Assembly: GCA_004335635.1 (NCBI GenBank)
Contig: QAXH01002258.1
Span: forward strand, 1 to 64,000
Direction: 5' to 3'
Origin: Chloromonas sp. AAM2
Lineage: Eukaryota; Chlorophyta; Chlorophyceae; Chlamydomonadales; Chlamydomonadaceae
DNA: 64,000 nucleotides
The notes beneath the pieces were generated by a model that was given only the letters and a program-made list of their open reading frames with translations, was not told the origin of the DNA and did not search any database. Made by a program: the position numbers and the translations under genes. Positions 49,176-61,586 of this stretch are shown here, piece by piece. How positions within the stretch are numbered: the stretch's first letter is position 1; each line of letters begins with the position of its first letter.

Positions 49176-52100
49176 ATGAGGGGCCGACATGGCTCTACTG
49201 GTTTCGGATTGAGGGGTTGCATACGACAGCGCACAATGGCTGCATGGATGTGTGGGTGCCCCACAGGCGATGGGCTGGCTGCGAAGCTGTGGAAAGCTTC
49301 CGAGGTGACTGGCGGGCGATGGAGACCTGGATACAAACTTAAGCTTTCTGCACCTGCAGTGGCTTGAATCAACATGCTCTGTCATGCAGGTCATCGTATA
49401 TGAGTCACTGCATTCTCCATTCGTGAAATCACTGGCCCAAGGCACACTGCCCAAGTAGGTGGCAAGCCTGCTCAAAATTGCCACCAGTCATGCACAAGAC
49501 AAGGACATTTAGGGATTCCACTTGCCTCACAATACACACCAGTCACGCTTGCTTGAGTTCATCCTTGTGATTCTTCAGGCATTTCACAGCACGGATGGTG
49601 CTTGCGCACAGGCCCTTTCACAAATGTGTGCTGCTTGCACTGCTCACTCAGGTGTGCCTTCCAGCACTACGTGGCTCAAGATGCCTTCTTTCTTCGGGTA
49701 CGTGCCATTCAGAGCAGGCAACAGGGATTACACCTCCTGGACATTCCAATTGCCAGCGAAAACCCAGTGATGCTTGAAGCAAACGCAGCAATAGCTGCTG
49801 GGAAGCGAGGCCACTGATGCCATCTGTTATGTGCTGTGCCACTATTTCCAGCAGCTTCCCTGTGCCCAGTCCTGCAAGTGCTTGGTGCTGCCTGGCCTGC
49901 TCCCACCCTGTCAGCTTGAGTCAGCTACGGCCCTTCAGTGTCTGTTTGTACTCACGTGGTTTGTGTTGGTTTGCATTGGCATGCAGTACTTTGCACGTGC
50001 CTATGCGCTGGCCATGGCCAAATGCGACCCCTCCCACACCAAGCAGGAGACCTTTGATAAGGTAAAGCAGCTCACTGAACAGCACAAGAAACAACATAAG
50101 GCACCAGAATGCTTGCTGCTTCAAACAGCAAGCAGTGCCTTCACCCCTTGAAGCATAGCCAACATCTTGCTGTGCTTAGTAGTACCTCTTACCAAGTGAG
50201 GATGCACACACTAGCAGGTGGAAGCCAGCACCGGAACTTTCGATCATGTTTAGGTGTTCACTGCTTCATGCCAGTCGAGTGTCCTTAAATCAATCGCTCT
50301 GCGTAAGAGCCTGGCTCTTACTTCACAACCCGGCGTCTCTCCTGGCAGCCATTGCAGGGGATGCCAACCGTGAGTTGCTCATCTTGTTGTTGCAAGCCTT
50401 TTGCTGCTGACCGTCTAGCCTGTCCCATCATCTATTGTGAACGCTTGTGAATGTGCATGGTGCAGCTAGCCAGCCTGCTGCGCGGTGTGCATGAGGAGCT
50501 GCGGCTGCATGGCGCGTACGCGGCCGCATGGGGTGTGGACCTGGCAGGGGTGGCGCCCAGCCCGGCCACACGGGCCTACACGGACTGCCTCATGGAGGTG
50601 GCACAGGACAGCTCCATGGTGGGCGGAGCACCAGTGCATACAGTGTATGGATATGGTTTAGATTTAGTACAGTCACTCAAGAATTCGACTGAAGCGATAA
50701 CAGATAGTGGGGTTCAGTCACCAGATGGTTGGAAATGCCATGGCAGGCACTTCACCTTCAGGCATGCAGGAGTGATGCAGAAGTGACGATGTCTCTCACA
50801 GCGTCAAGGTGCAGAGGGCCGGGTCAATGGTGCTAACAAGCAGCAGGCAGGCAAACCGACATTGAAAAATTGCTCTTTTGGGGTTGCACTGGCGAAAAAG
50901 GCGGCAATTGCCAAGAAACTGTGAGGAATGCTTGGACGCTTGCCGAGACGCATCAATTGCCGTACTCCAGCCTGCATTGCTTTTGCAGAGTTTATTGTCG
51001 GGTAGGTTGACTGAGTGTTGGCAGAGTACAGGATGGGCAATTCCTCGCCTTTGTGTGTTCCCTTCAATTACAGGGTGTGGCCGAGGTGCTGTGCGTGATG
51101 ACTCCTTGCTCCCGCCTGTACGGCTTCCTGGGCTGCACATTGGCAGCGGCCTACCCTGATGCTAACCACGAGTATGCGAGCTGGATCAAAACATATAGCA
51201 GTGCAGAGTATAACGTGAGTGTCCGACGGTGCGCTTGTTGCATCAGCCTCTCAAGAACACAGCACCATGTGCCTAAGCTGTCATGAGCGTTCTCATCCAA
51301 TGCATCCTTAGATCTGTTGGCAAGCGTGAACGAGGAGCATCCGCAGCCTGCGTTTGAGCAGACGTCAATGGGTGCCCACATGCTGGAAGTGTATCCACCT
51401 CACATCATTGAAACATGTGTGCATTGCTCTACACTTGTCAGCTGCGCTCTACCTTGTATGCGTATACAGGCCATTCCTGACATGAAAGAGGCGTTACTGG
51501 AGGAAGTAGCTGTGGGCAGCAACGAAGGTGAGAGAAACATCACATAACAGTAGAAACGCCATCAGGGTTTTTCCTGATCCTAGATCTGCGCGATCGCCAA
51601 CAAGCATTGTTGATGCGGCTGCTGGAGCCAGAGATAACACAATATCCAGGATGAGATCGGTGGCGCTCGGCCGGGGTGTTCGGCAAGGGTTGTGCAGGGA
51701 TGCAATCATGCGATGCATCGTGCCACCCTTGCAGCCGGCAGCGTATCGTCGTTATGCCAGGCTTGCCCTCAATGGAGCTTGTCCGTCTCTGTCGCCCACC
51801 GTTAAGGGTAAGCCTATGTATCGCCCACCACATGTCGGCTCCATGCAGTTGATGGCGTCATGGTTGAAAAGCCCAGCAAGGAAGTGGACGGTACATCAAA
51901 TTACCAAAGCACCAGCACGCTTTGGGCAATGCATGTATTAGCAACTCACGAGCTAACCACAGGAGCTTGATACCGGCAGGGTGTGCACAGGGGCGTCACA
52001 ATACAGGCTGTTGCTGCACTATGCCTTCTTTGGTTCGTGCAGGCCGTCTGCTGAGGCTGTATACACGTGCCATGCAGCTGGAGGTTAACTTCTTTTCTGC

Positions 52101-55100
52101 ACAACCTAGCACCCCAACTCCAAGTGAGTCTCAGTGGTGTCGCTGCTTGCCTTACTCTTGTTGGACGCCATCTGTCTGCCTCATGGTTGCTGTGCCCACC
52201 ACACCACAGTGCCTTACAATAAATGTCCAACTTTTTGTGCAGCTGTCTGAGGGCAAAACCACGATGGCTTTGCTCTGAAATGGCATTCGCCTGATGACAG
52301 TGTGTAATGCGTGCCATCCGTGGAAGTGCTGGACAGGGCACCATGCTGCTGCACAGTGATTGCCCAGCTGTTTGTGCTTCCCGAAGTCATGAGGTCGGAA
52401 GATGATGATCCTGCTCTGAAGCAGCATTCGCATTTGAAGGGCATGAAGCCCGGTGGCAGTGTAGCCAGTGGCTGTCTGGTTAGAAATCTGTGTTGTACGT
52501 AACGCTCGTGTGATATCACGTGCTGCTCTCCCTCAGGACCCATCCGAAGTCTTGTGGTGGATTTTGATGACACGTGCACAGAAAAGGACACGGTTTCTCT
52601 ATACTTTGAAGCAGCAGCTGAAGTAGCACAAAGGGTGAGGCATGGAGGGGTGGTGCACGGGGGCATGGCGCCCACCAGCCATTTATGCGGGCAGTGCATG
52701 CATGTACGCACAAGGTTTTCTTGCATTAATCGCACTGTATGCCACACTTCTGGATGACCATGCTCCAACAATGTCAGTTGCTGAGCACCTTTGGGTCGAG
52801 CTCATCCATACATATATTGTATCAGTATTGCACAACGTTTTGACAGGCAGCCAGCAGCATAAGGAACTAAGCTAGCACGTCTGGCAGCAGGTCTATTGAG
52901 CGTTGCCCGAGCCTTGCTGTTGTCTTCTGTTCTCTCTCTCTGCAGTCCAAGGGGCCTGAGGCAGCCCAAGCCCTGCAAGAAACCGCCAAACAGCTGTCAG
53001 CCAACTACTATGCACAGTACACAGCGTTCATGCAGGAGCTGCTGCCTCAAGACAGCAGCAGCACGGGCACAGGTTCAGCCGCTGCCTACGACCCACAGGG
53101 ACTGGCTCAGTTCCTAGACGCGCTGTCGGACTTTGATGCGCGAATGATGCAGCCGGTGCAGGAGTCAGGCATACTATCTGGTGGGTGGTGGGCCCTCTGG
53201 GCTCTGGTGGATGGGCTGGCCGAGGGTGTCGAGAACATGTCATCATGGATGTTCAATTGAACACCACCAAAGAGTGCCTGGCGTGCTGTGTGGGTGCGGG
53301 GTTTGGGTTGGGCGCAGTGGTAGACACAGGGCTGTGTTGGCCTTCTTCGTGCGCACTCACAGCGGACAAATGCCCGCAGCGGACAAAGCACTGTGAAACG
53401 ATCATGGCCTCATGTGTGTAGCAAGAGCAAAATGCCTTGCCTGCTGGTTAGAGCAACCGGTTTTGTGCCGCTGCTCGTGCAGGCCTCGCAGAACGCGACC
53501 TGGTAGCCGCTGCATCCCGGGTGCAGCTGCGCCCCGGGTGCCGCACCGTATTAGAGCGTGCCCTAGCCCTAGGCCTGCCCACACACGTGCTCTCCGTCAA
53601 CTGGTCAACGCAGCTGATACAGCACGCACTGGGTCTGCAGCGGCAGCTCAAGCCAGCACTACCGGCCAGCCTGCAGCTGGGGCAGCAGCGGCCGCCGGTG
53701 CTGGAGCTAATGCAGGGGGGTGCGCAGGTGGCGGCGGAGGTGGCAGCGGGCGAAAACTTGCTGGTGGCGAACCAGCTGGAGATGCAGCAGGTGTGTGCAT
53801 GGGCTGGTGCCTGCACATGGGCATGCGTGCGTGGGACAGTGTCTGCACATGGGCGCGCGTGCGTGGAGTGTGGACATGAGCACATGGTTGCACATATGTG
53901 CTGCCGATAGGTGGAATAAACAGCAGGTGATGCATCAGCTTGACCCCGTGTGCCCTGCATGCCACAGGGTGCGGACGGGCAGGCCGTGTCTACCGGGCGT
54001 GTGCTGAACGCGCTGTCGTGTGCACGCGACAAGGCGTTGGCGTATGCAACACTGGCGGGCGGCGCGCGGGGGATTGGGGCCGCGGCGAGTGTGTATGTGG
54101 GGGACTCCACCACCGACCTGCCGGCATTACTACAGGTGGGGTTACGCGGGAAAACGGTGGCAGTGACAATGTTAGTGGCGGTGGTGATTGTGGGAATAGG
54201 CCAAGGACGCCAAACCAGTGAAGATGCATACTACCCATGTGCAACTCCAACGGCTACTGAACCAACTGACAGCTTGGGACTGTTCACCTTCACTCGTGCG
54301 GTCACAGGTGGGACTGCTTGCCCGGTCGCTGTCGCGCCTGACCACAAATCATATGCTCTGAGTGGTTGCTGCTCTGCTGCAGCCTGTTGCCCTGCCACAG
54401 CCTATCAGTCGCTGCACTTCGCCCTTGCTTGTGCCCCAGGCTGATTACGGTGTTGTGGTGGGCGGCAGCAGCTCCCTGCGCAAAGTGTGCACACGCTACG
54501 GGGTCACACTCAAACCGCTGGCAGCCGCGCCCATGGACGGAGCAACGCCCTCGGGTGCGGCATACTGGGCTCTGAGTGGCTTGCCAGAGCTGCATCATAT
54601 GCCCAACCTTTGCATGGTCTGCTAGCGTTTGCACTCGGTGCATGCAGGCCCCCTGCTGCATTTTTTACTATACCAGCTTGAAAGGAATACTGTGTGTGGC
54701 TCTTGGGTCACGTAAACATGCAGCGCTGTTATTGTTAGCTAGTCAACTTGTGCCTGCGCCTCACATGTGACTGTCATCCTGTCAACCTGCTAATACGGCA
54801 TGTGCTGCATTCCTCAGGTGTTCTATACGAGGCTGCCAGCTGGGCCGAAATAGAGGCATTCCTGTTCGGACCCCGCAGCTACGAGGCCCACCCTTACAAG
54901 GAGCAGATGCTGGCGGTGCGTGCCGCATGGAACCACCCACCCACCTCTGCCACCACCGCAAGCAACACACAACCTACAGCTACATCGTCTACACTGTCCA
55001 CTACTAACGGCCATGCAGCCAACACCCGTGTGAACGGTGGTGATGCAGTGGTGTCCAGCCCGACAGGGGCGGGAGAGCGGGGCGTGGGTGTGTGGGCGGA

Positions 55101-58100
55101 GGGCGGGGCGGCAGGCCGGGCCGGGGCACCGCGTGTGCCCGTTGCGCTGACCATTGCTGGGTCCGACAGTGGCGGTGGTGCGGGCATTCAAGCCGACTTA
55201 AAGGTGTGCAGGGGCGGTCACATCACAATAGGTCTTGATGGGCAGCACAGGAGGCAGGACAGTCAGTCATGGCACGTCTGGAAGTCAGCGGCGGCCTGAT
55301 AGTGGTTGAACAGGTCAATGATAGTTTGTTGATGTCGCCAGTCGTGGGCTGCCCCAGGTTGATCCCGGCGGGTCTGGCTGTGTGTGAAGGCCATTATCTT
55401 GATTGCTTGCTTGATAGGGCACCGCAGCTCAACACATGCATGTGCCCACCTTCTTCTGTGCGCAGGCCATGCAGGCGTGCGGTGTGTTTGGCACCAGTGC
55501 CCTGGCTGCCCTCACCGCTCAGAACACACACGGCGTCCAGGCCGTGCACGTGACACCCCTGGACATGCTGGCAGCACAGGTGAGCGCTTGGGAGGACTGC
55601 TCAAACAACCTGCCAGCCTGTATCGATCAGATTCCCGACTGTCCAGCATCACAGCCACACGCAGTGAACATGCAACAAATACAGCATGATGATGACTGGC
55701 AGAGGGGTCAGCCATTTGGTGTTAGCCAGGTGTCCTGCAGATGTATGCAACAAGCATGTGATGATCATGGGTGACCAGGCTTGAACATGTTGCTGGGTCC
55801 TGTCCTGGACTGCAATGCACCAGGGGGCTGCCTTGCAAGGTGGTTAGAATCATAATGTTTGTGTGCCTGCCCTGCAGGTGGACAGTGTTTTGAGTGACCT
55901 GGGTGTGCATGCGGTCAAGACAGGTATGCTGCCTACCCCTGAAGCCGTGAAGCTCGTCGCGGATAAGGTGGGGCGGCATGAGACTGGGCGGGAATGTCGT
56001 TGAGCCCATGGCACCAGGGTTACCAACTGCTGTGGAGGACTGGGGCACCATGACCTGCTCATTCAGGGCCAAGGCTGGACCAGACTGGTGCCTGCACTGT
56101 CAGTCTGGGATTATTTTTCTTTCTTGTGACTGCTCGGTTCTGCAGAAGGTACAGATAGTTCACGACCACCAGACGTGGAAATTGGAAAAGGTTGCCTGTG
56201 CAGGTGGTCCTTCCCTTGCCATGTCACTGTCTTGTGTGTTCCTACTACACGTTCAGATCCCTCAACTGTTTGAAACGTAGTTGCTGGTACAAAGTCCCTC
56301 CATCCACCCGGGTTTGACACTGCGCACACTGCGCGACATGGGCGTGGATATGGTAGTGGTTCATCCTGGACACGTTGCTGACGCTTACATCAGGCTGACT
56401 CAGGCTTGGAGTGAAGGTCCTGCATTCAGATCATGTCAAAAATCCCATTCTTGTACTTTGTTCCGCCTTGCTTGACAGGTGCGGCAGTATGGCGTCAGTC
56501 GGTTGGTGGTTGACCCAGTGATGGTGTCCACCAGCGGCCACGAGCTGGCTGGGCTGGAGGTGGCGGCGGCGCTGGCCCAGCACCTGCTGCCCCTGGCGCT
56601 GCTGGTCACACCCAATCTGCCGGAGGCAAGCGTACTGCTGGGTGGGTGCGGCAGACAAGACCCGGTGCACCTGACCGGTTGGCAAAAGCCAGGGCACGGA
56701 ATGCTATTGCTATGCGTGTGTGGCTATTTAGAGCTGCTGGACCTTTCAAGCTCAATATGTGTGTCATTGATTTGCACCACGCCTCAACTTCTCCCTTTTT
56801 TGTGATTAAGCACGTTGAGAGGCTGCGCCATTCTGTGAGATTACCAGCACAGTCAGATGATGAAATATTCATTGCGATTCCTGCACCCTGCAAAACTTCC
56901 ATCAATCTGAGAATTCCACACAATTGCTTTTCATCAACCCCTCAAAGATATGCTTTCCATGCCCTGTCCAGGTGGCCGTGAGATCCTGAGTGAGGCTGAC
57001 ATGTGCCAGGCAGCTAAAGACCTGCACGCCAAACTGGGCTGCCAGGCAGTGCTGGTAAAGGGAGGCCACCTGGTGGGCAGCGGCTGCAGGATCCCCACCG
57101 AGATAGGCAGAGACCTGGATTCGACTTCAGGTGATGATGTGGGGTTTTGGAATCAGCACCAGCAGTCCTTTGCAATACGAGTATGATGATGTTGTACATG
57201 AGGCTTGAGCCATCTTCTGTTTGACCTGTCGCACGATACAGATGTACAAGGACACTGATTCACTCATTGATTCACTGACTCACTGACTCACTCACTCACT
57301 CACTGACTCACTCACTCTCACTGACGCACTGACTCACTCACTCACAGGCATCGCCAATAGCCTTCCTGTTGATGCAGTGGTGCACGAGCAAGTGCCACCG
57401 CTACATGCGGGCCTGCAGGCATCAGGCGGGTTGGTGACGGACGTGCTGTTTGATGGCCATGAGCTGCATGTGCTGCGGGCACCCACGCTACCATGCAAGA
57501 ACACGCATGGAACTGGTAGGTTGGTCAAGGCTGGGTTAATTGAAAATGTGTGAGTTGCCGCATGACAAGCAGCCGGAAGAAGCTCTTTGGTGCCTTGACA
57601 GCACAATGTCACAACTCCAAGAGCATGAAAAGGCTGCACTGCACTGAGGGATACCTCAATGTCACAACTCCAAGAGCATGAAAAGACTGCTCTGCACTGA
57701 GGGATACCTCAATGACATGCATGGCAGACGGCCCTACATGCAACCATGCTTCCGCCTGCCCGCACTGTCTGCATGTAGGGTGCACACTGGCGTCTGCTAT
57801 CACATCCTTCCTAGCGCGGGGGCTGCCCGTGCTGCCTGCCGCCATCAAGGGGAGAGAGTACCTATACGACTGCCTCAGGTAACACATGGAAGGAGTACGT
57901 TGGAAATGCAGGCACAGCGCAGAACAGCAACCGACTGTGTTCAGTTTAGCTGTTTGTGGGTCTTGATCAAGCCTCTTCAGACACGTGGTCGGCTTGATTG
58001 TCCGGCTGGAAGCGCAACCACCTCGAGAGCATCCCAGGGATGATGGCATGGTCATTACGGTATCTTATCACATGCGGCAACAGTGTGTATGGTGCACCAT

Positions 58101-59798
58101 GTCACTTGTTTTCACTTTCCTCTGCCCTCCCTTCACACACAAACCCACACCCACTTGTACAGGCACAGCACACACCTTCATATCGGCACCGGCGTGCAGC
58201 GGCCGTTCAACCACGGCTGGCAACTCAACGACTGGCAGCGCAACCACGGCTCTCCCGCGCCGGGTCAGGGCCTAGTGAGCCGCTGGGCGCACGAGGACGT
58301 GCGGAAGGCTATGCTGCTGTACGGGGTGGCGGACTCCGGGCACAATGCAAAGCACGGCCGGACGATGGAGGAGGCCGTTGCAGCGGCGGTGGCGGGCGGC
58401 ACCACCATCATTCAGGTGCGGGAGGGGGTGTGCGTGTCTGCAGTAGGGTTGTGAGTCTCATAGTGTCAAGAACCACAGCTTGACATGTGCATTACGTGGG
58501 AGGCAGGGTGCGGGTGGGTGCAAGCAGCGGTTCATTGTTTAGTTGCCAGGTGCAGCTGTGGCTTTGGCAGTCCGATGGTGGCACTGCGATGGAAATCAGC
58601 AAACAGCAAACAGCAGAGAACACTGGTGTCTGTGCCAGTGGGCTTCTTGTAGCCGGCGTTGTCCACATTGATGAGGCTGTTTTGCCTCTTGCGCTGCTGG
58701 TAAAGATACGTTGTTGGTGCTTGCAGATTCGCGAGAAGGAGTGTGAGGGTGGGCTGTTCCTGGAGCGTGCTGCAGCTGCCCTGAAGGTGGGGCCGGCAAG
58801 AAGCGACGGGGTGCACTGTGCTGTTGGTTGTCCGGCAACACATCTCTTCTGCACAGCAGTAGCCACTTGTAACACAAACCTCGTGGTGCCAGCAGCCCAT
58901 CAACAGCCTGCGCAGGCACAACGCTGGTTAGAAGGCAAAGGGATGCACCTGATCTCGCATTTCCTGGGTGGGACACACTGCACATGTTTTCCACGGTCCT
59001 CCTTCCAACCCCCTCACTTGTTTGACCTCCCAGGTGTGTCGTGCGGCTGGAGTGCCTCTGATCATCAACGACCGCATCGACATCGCACTCGCTCTGGGAC
59101 CGGACGTGGGTGTGCACATCGGTCAGGCGGACATACCTGTGCATTTGGCGCGCGCCCTCCTGGGTCCCGGGCGCATGCTGGGCGTGTCCGTCAAGACGGA
59201 AGATCAGGCCAGGGCTGCGGTGGCGGGTGGGGCGGACTACTGTGGCGTGGGCGCAGGTGAGGCAAGACACAGAGCCGTGATCAGGGAAAGCGGCTTGCTG
59301 TAGAAATGTTTAAACACTGGAGAAATGCTGGGAGCAGCTAGTTTGGCCCCCGATGTCCTTGTCTCATTTCAACCACACTGCCTGCCTGCTCCGACTTAAC
59401 TTTTGGAGAGACACAGCAACTGAAGAGGTGGGCTGAGAGGAATTGGTAAACGACTACACAATACCACTTGTCACGGGGGCACCTGCCCATTCACCAACTG
59501 TATCACAACCAGCACTTCTCCCTCGTGTTGCCTCGCAGTGTATCCCACCACGACTAAGGTCAAGACACGCGTCATTGGCTTGGAGGGCCTGGCTCAGGTT
59601 GCGGCTGCCGCCCACCCCGTACCCATCGTTGCCATAGGTGGCATCAAGCAGCACCACATACCGGGCGTCATGGCCTCTGGCGCAGCGGGTGTGGCAGTGG
59701 TGACTGCCATCTTTGACCAAGAGGACGTCACAGCTGCAGCGCAGACACTGCGCACAGACATCGAAAAGGCCTGCCAGGCAGCGAATACGGCTAGCTAG
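49176..59798 (+). CDS. Four-domain thiamin enzyme: TenA - HAD phosphatase - ThiD - ThiE (TH2-TH1 fusion)
   Basis: Twenty-four exons in one phase: 49176-49304, 49390-49454, 49652-49697, 49987-50061, 50466-50618, 51074-51214, 51470-51527, 52043-52123, 52537-52634, 52946-53180, 53483-53790, 53968-54135, 54440-54575, 54818-55203, 55466-55579, 55878-55967, 56479-56641, 56972-57130, 57348-57515, 57779-57878, 58163-58415, 58727-58786, 59034-59256 and 59539-59798; about 1,222 residues. TenA (about 35-249): [37 protein letters not shown] thiamin-phosphate phosphatase (about 250-600): DFDDTCT at 258, GDSTTD at 508, [11 protein letters not shown]. After a Thr/Ser/Gly linker, ThiD (about 670-957): [37 protein letters not shown]. 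ThiE (about 985-1222): [45 protein letters not shown]. Arabidopsis has TenA-HAD (TH2) and ThiD-ThiE (TH1) as separate proteins. The N-terminus is Arg/Gly-rich and could be an organelle signal. The exon at 54440 may end at 54575 or one codon later. Confidence 0.94.
57253..57346 (+). repeat. CACT/GACT tetranucleotide microsatellite
   Basis: Repeated CACT and GACT units run right up to the acceptor of the 57348 exon of the thiamin gene, replacing the usual polypyrimidine tract. Confidence 0.85.
57608..57713 (+). repeat. 53-bp tandem duplication in an intron of the thiamin gene
   Basis: GTCACAACTCCAAGAGCATG ... GAGGGATACCTCAAT is present at 57608-57660 and again at 57661-57713 with two substitutions. 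Confidence 0.9.
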
Positions 59799-59875
59799 AG
59801 CCTGCACGCTGGTACTCAAGAGTAGTACGCGACTATACTTTTGGCGGCAGACACTGGGGGGAAGCTGTACAGCAG

Positions 59876-59917
59876 GCAAACATGTGTGTATTGCTAGCTG
59901 GCAGCAAATGACGACTA
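59876..59917 (+). repeat. About 42-bp dispersed repeat, copy 2
   Basis: Matches 48105-48146 with one substitution over GCAAACATG(T/C)GTGTATTGCT and the rest of the unit. It lies just after the stop of the thiamin gene. Confidence 0.75.
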
Positions 59918-60035
59918 GAAGTTGTCCAATGTGGGTCTTTGGTTGGTTAATGGTTTGCTGCGAAGAAATGCTAACTCTGCTGCAAAATTGCACGCAAAAC
60001 CGAAACACAACAACCTGGGACTCCCAACCGCAAAC

Positions 60036-60089
60036 GCTCACTCATCTAGTGTTGCTCACTCATCTAGTGTTGCTCACTCATCTAGTGTT
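60036..60089 (+). repeat. 18-bp unit repeated three times
   Basis: GCTCACTCATCTAGTGTT occurs three times without interruption. Confidence 0.95.
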
Positions 60090-60229
60090 GCGACCACACG
60101 TGATCTTATCAAGCCCGTTTCATTGCAGTGTGCCCACAGAGCATACAGCGACAGTCCCTAATTTCCGATCAGCCTGAGCTAGACGGGACATTACACCCCA
60201 TGTTAACCACCAATTCAATATTTTGCCTG

Positions 60230-60287
60230 CGTCGGGACTTGAACAACATGTTGCCTGCGTCGGGACTTACACAACATGTTGCCTGCG
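60230..60287 (+). repeat. 31-bp tandem repeat, about two copies
   Basis: TTGCCTGCGTCGGGACTT followed by (G/A)-A-C-A-A-C-A-T-G occurs twice and begins a third time. Confidence 0.75.
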
Positions 60288-60956
60288 CTCGCCACCCACA
60301 GTGAACACTGGTGGCTGATGTCACCTGGTAACCTGGCGGAGTGATGCTGAGGGCAAGATGGTCACTCCTATGTCTGCCATGCAGACACTTGTTAAGTGGC
60401 TAGCGCTCCCAGTCACCGCTTGCTGGGAATTCAACAGTGACACATAGGCATGGGCATGCTCGCTTCAGGGCGCCATTGTATTAGAATTGCTAGAGGGTTG
60501 GCAGGGCAGCATCTGTCAGGCTACATGGGTGCACGCAGCATCCAGAGTCTGCAGTTGAATGTGTAAGTATGACAGACGCCAGCTGTGTTTTCTGCTCAGG
60601 CACACAAAGGTTCAAGAGAAAGGCGTCTGAGTAATCCAAACTGCATGTGGTCCTTTGCACAGTAGCTGGATACGATGGAAGGTGTTAGCCTTGATGCGCA
60701 GGACGACTGCTATGGCATCACGCAGTCATCATCAACACATTGGCTGCAGTCTCCCCAGAGCTTGCATGTGTTGCTGCGCTGGAACAAAAAAGATGTTTCC
60801 TCGTACTGACTGCACTCAACAGCTCTAAGTTCACTCTCACTGCTCACATTCAGGCAGTGAAGTCCGGCGTCATGCTGTACTTACGTTCAAAAGATGCAAT
60901 GCTACAGCCATTACCAGGTCCTGGACCACCTGGTTACACATTTGCAGGAATGACCA

Positions 60957-61042
60957 AACAGAGGGATTCCAACCCATCCAACCTACATGTGAAGGAGACT
61001 GCGACACACCAGGATAGTAATGGTAGTGGTCACCCCTTGGCC
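60957..61042 (+). repeat. SINE-like interspersed repeat, 5' half
   Basis: AGAGGGATTCCAACCCATCC, then CCAACCTACATGTGAAGGAG and CACACCAGGATAGTAATGGT, downstream of the thiamin gene. Confidence 0.7.
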
Positions 61043-61586
61043 GAGGTGGTCTTACGTGCAGTCAAGTGCAGAGGGAACAGAACGCACTGTGTCAAGCATC
61101 AGAAAACTGCCACAATACCCTGAAATCTGAAACGGTTGATGCAAGCATGGAACAAGTTTACTGTCGCCATCTAAACAAGTCGACACATCTTGCCTAGCTT
61201 TCAGCACGTATATTGAATGAATTGGCCACTGATTATTGCAAGGCTGTTGGGCATGAAACACGAACGTTTTTCAGTCAGTGTGGCCCCAAGGGACAGAATA
61301 ATGTACAAGTACTTCGTAGCATGTCAACAATTCAGCCACAGGTCAGCCAAGCGGCAGTAGTTGGCACACTGAATGGCCTGTTGAGTCAAGATTCAGATAA
61401 TGAGCGGCTAATGCCTATACGTGTCCAGAATGAGCTGCTTAAAACCTGACCAACAGTGGGTCAGGTCAACACTGCACACATTAAGGCACCAGATTGCGAG
61501 CACCCCACGAGAGCGTCTCAGCATTCTCACGAGCGCAAAGCATCAAAGCCACTATAAAATGTATTTGCCTGCACTGCACACTTGGT

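Larger units (their letters stand above)
59799..61586. other. 1.8-kb intergenic stretch between thiamin and bZIP genes
   Basis: Convergent 3' flanks with no gene found. It contains the 42-bp dispersed repeat (59876-59917), an 18-bp triple repeat (60036-60089), a 31-bp tandem repeat (about 60230-60287), TGTAA at 60562-60566 and a SINE-like copy (60957-61042). Confidence 0.5.

Noticed and set aside
49176..59798. TPP riboswitch in the thiamin gene
   Set aside because: I looked for the CTGAGA and ACCTGAT cores in the 5' flank and introns and found no pair that could form the conserved fold. A covariance-model search would be decisive.
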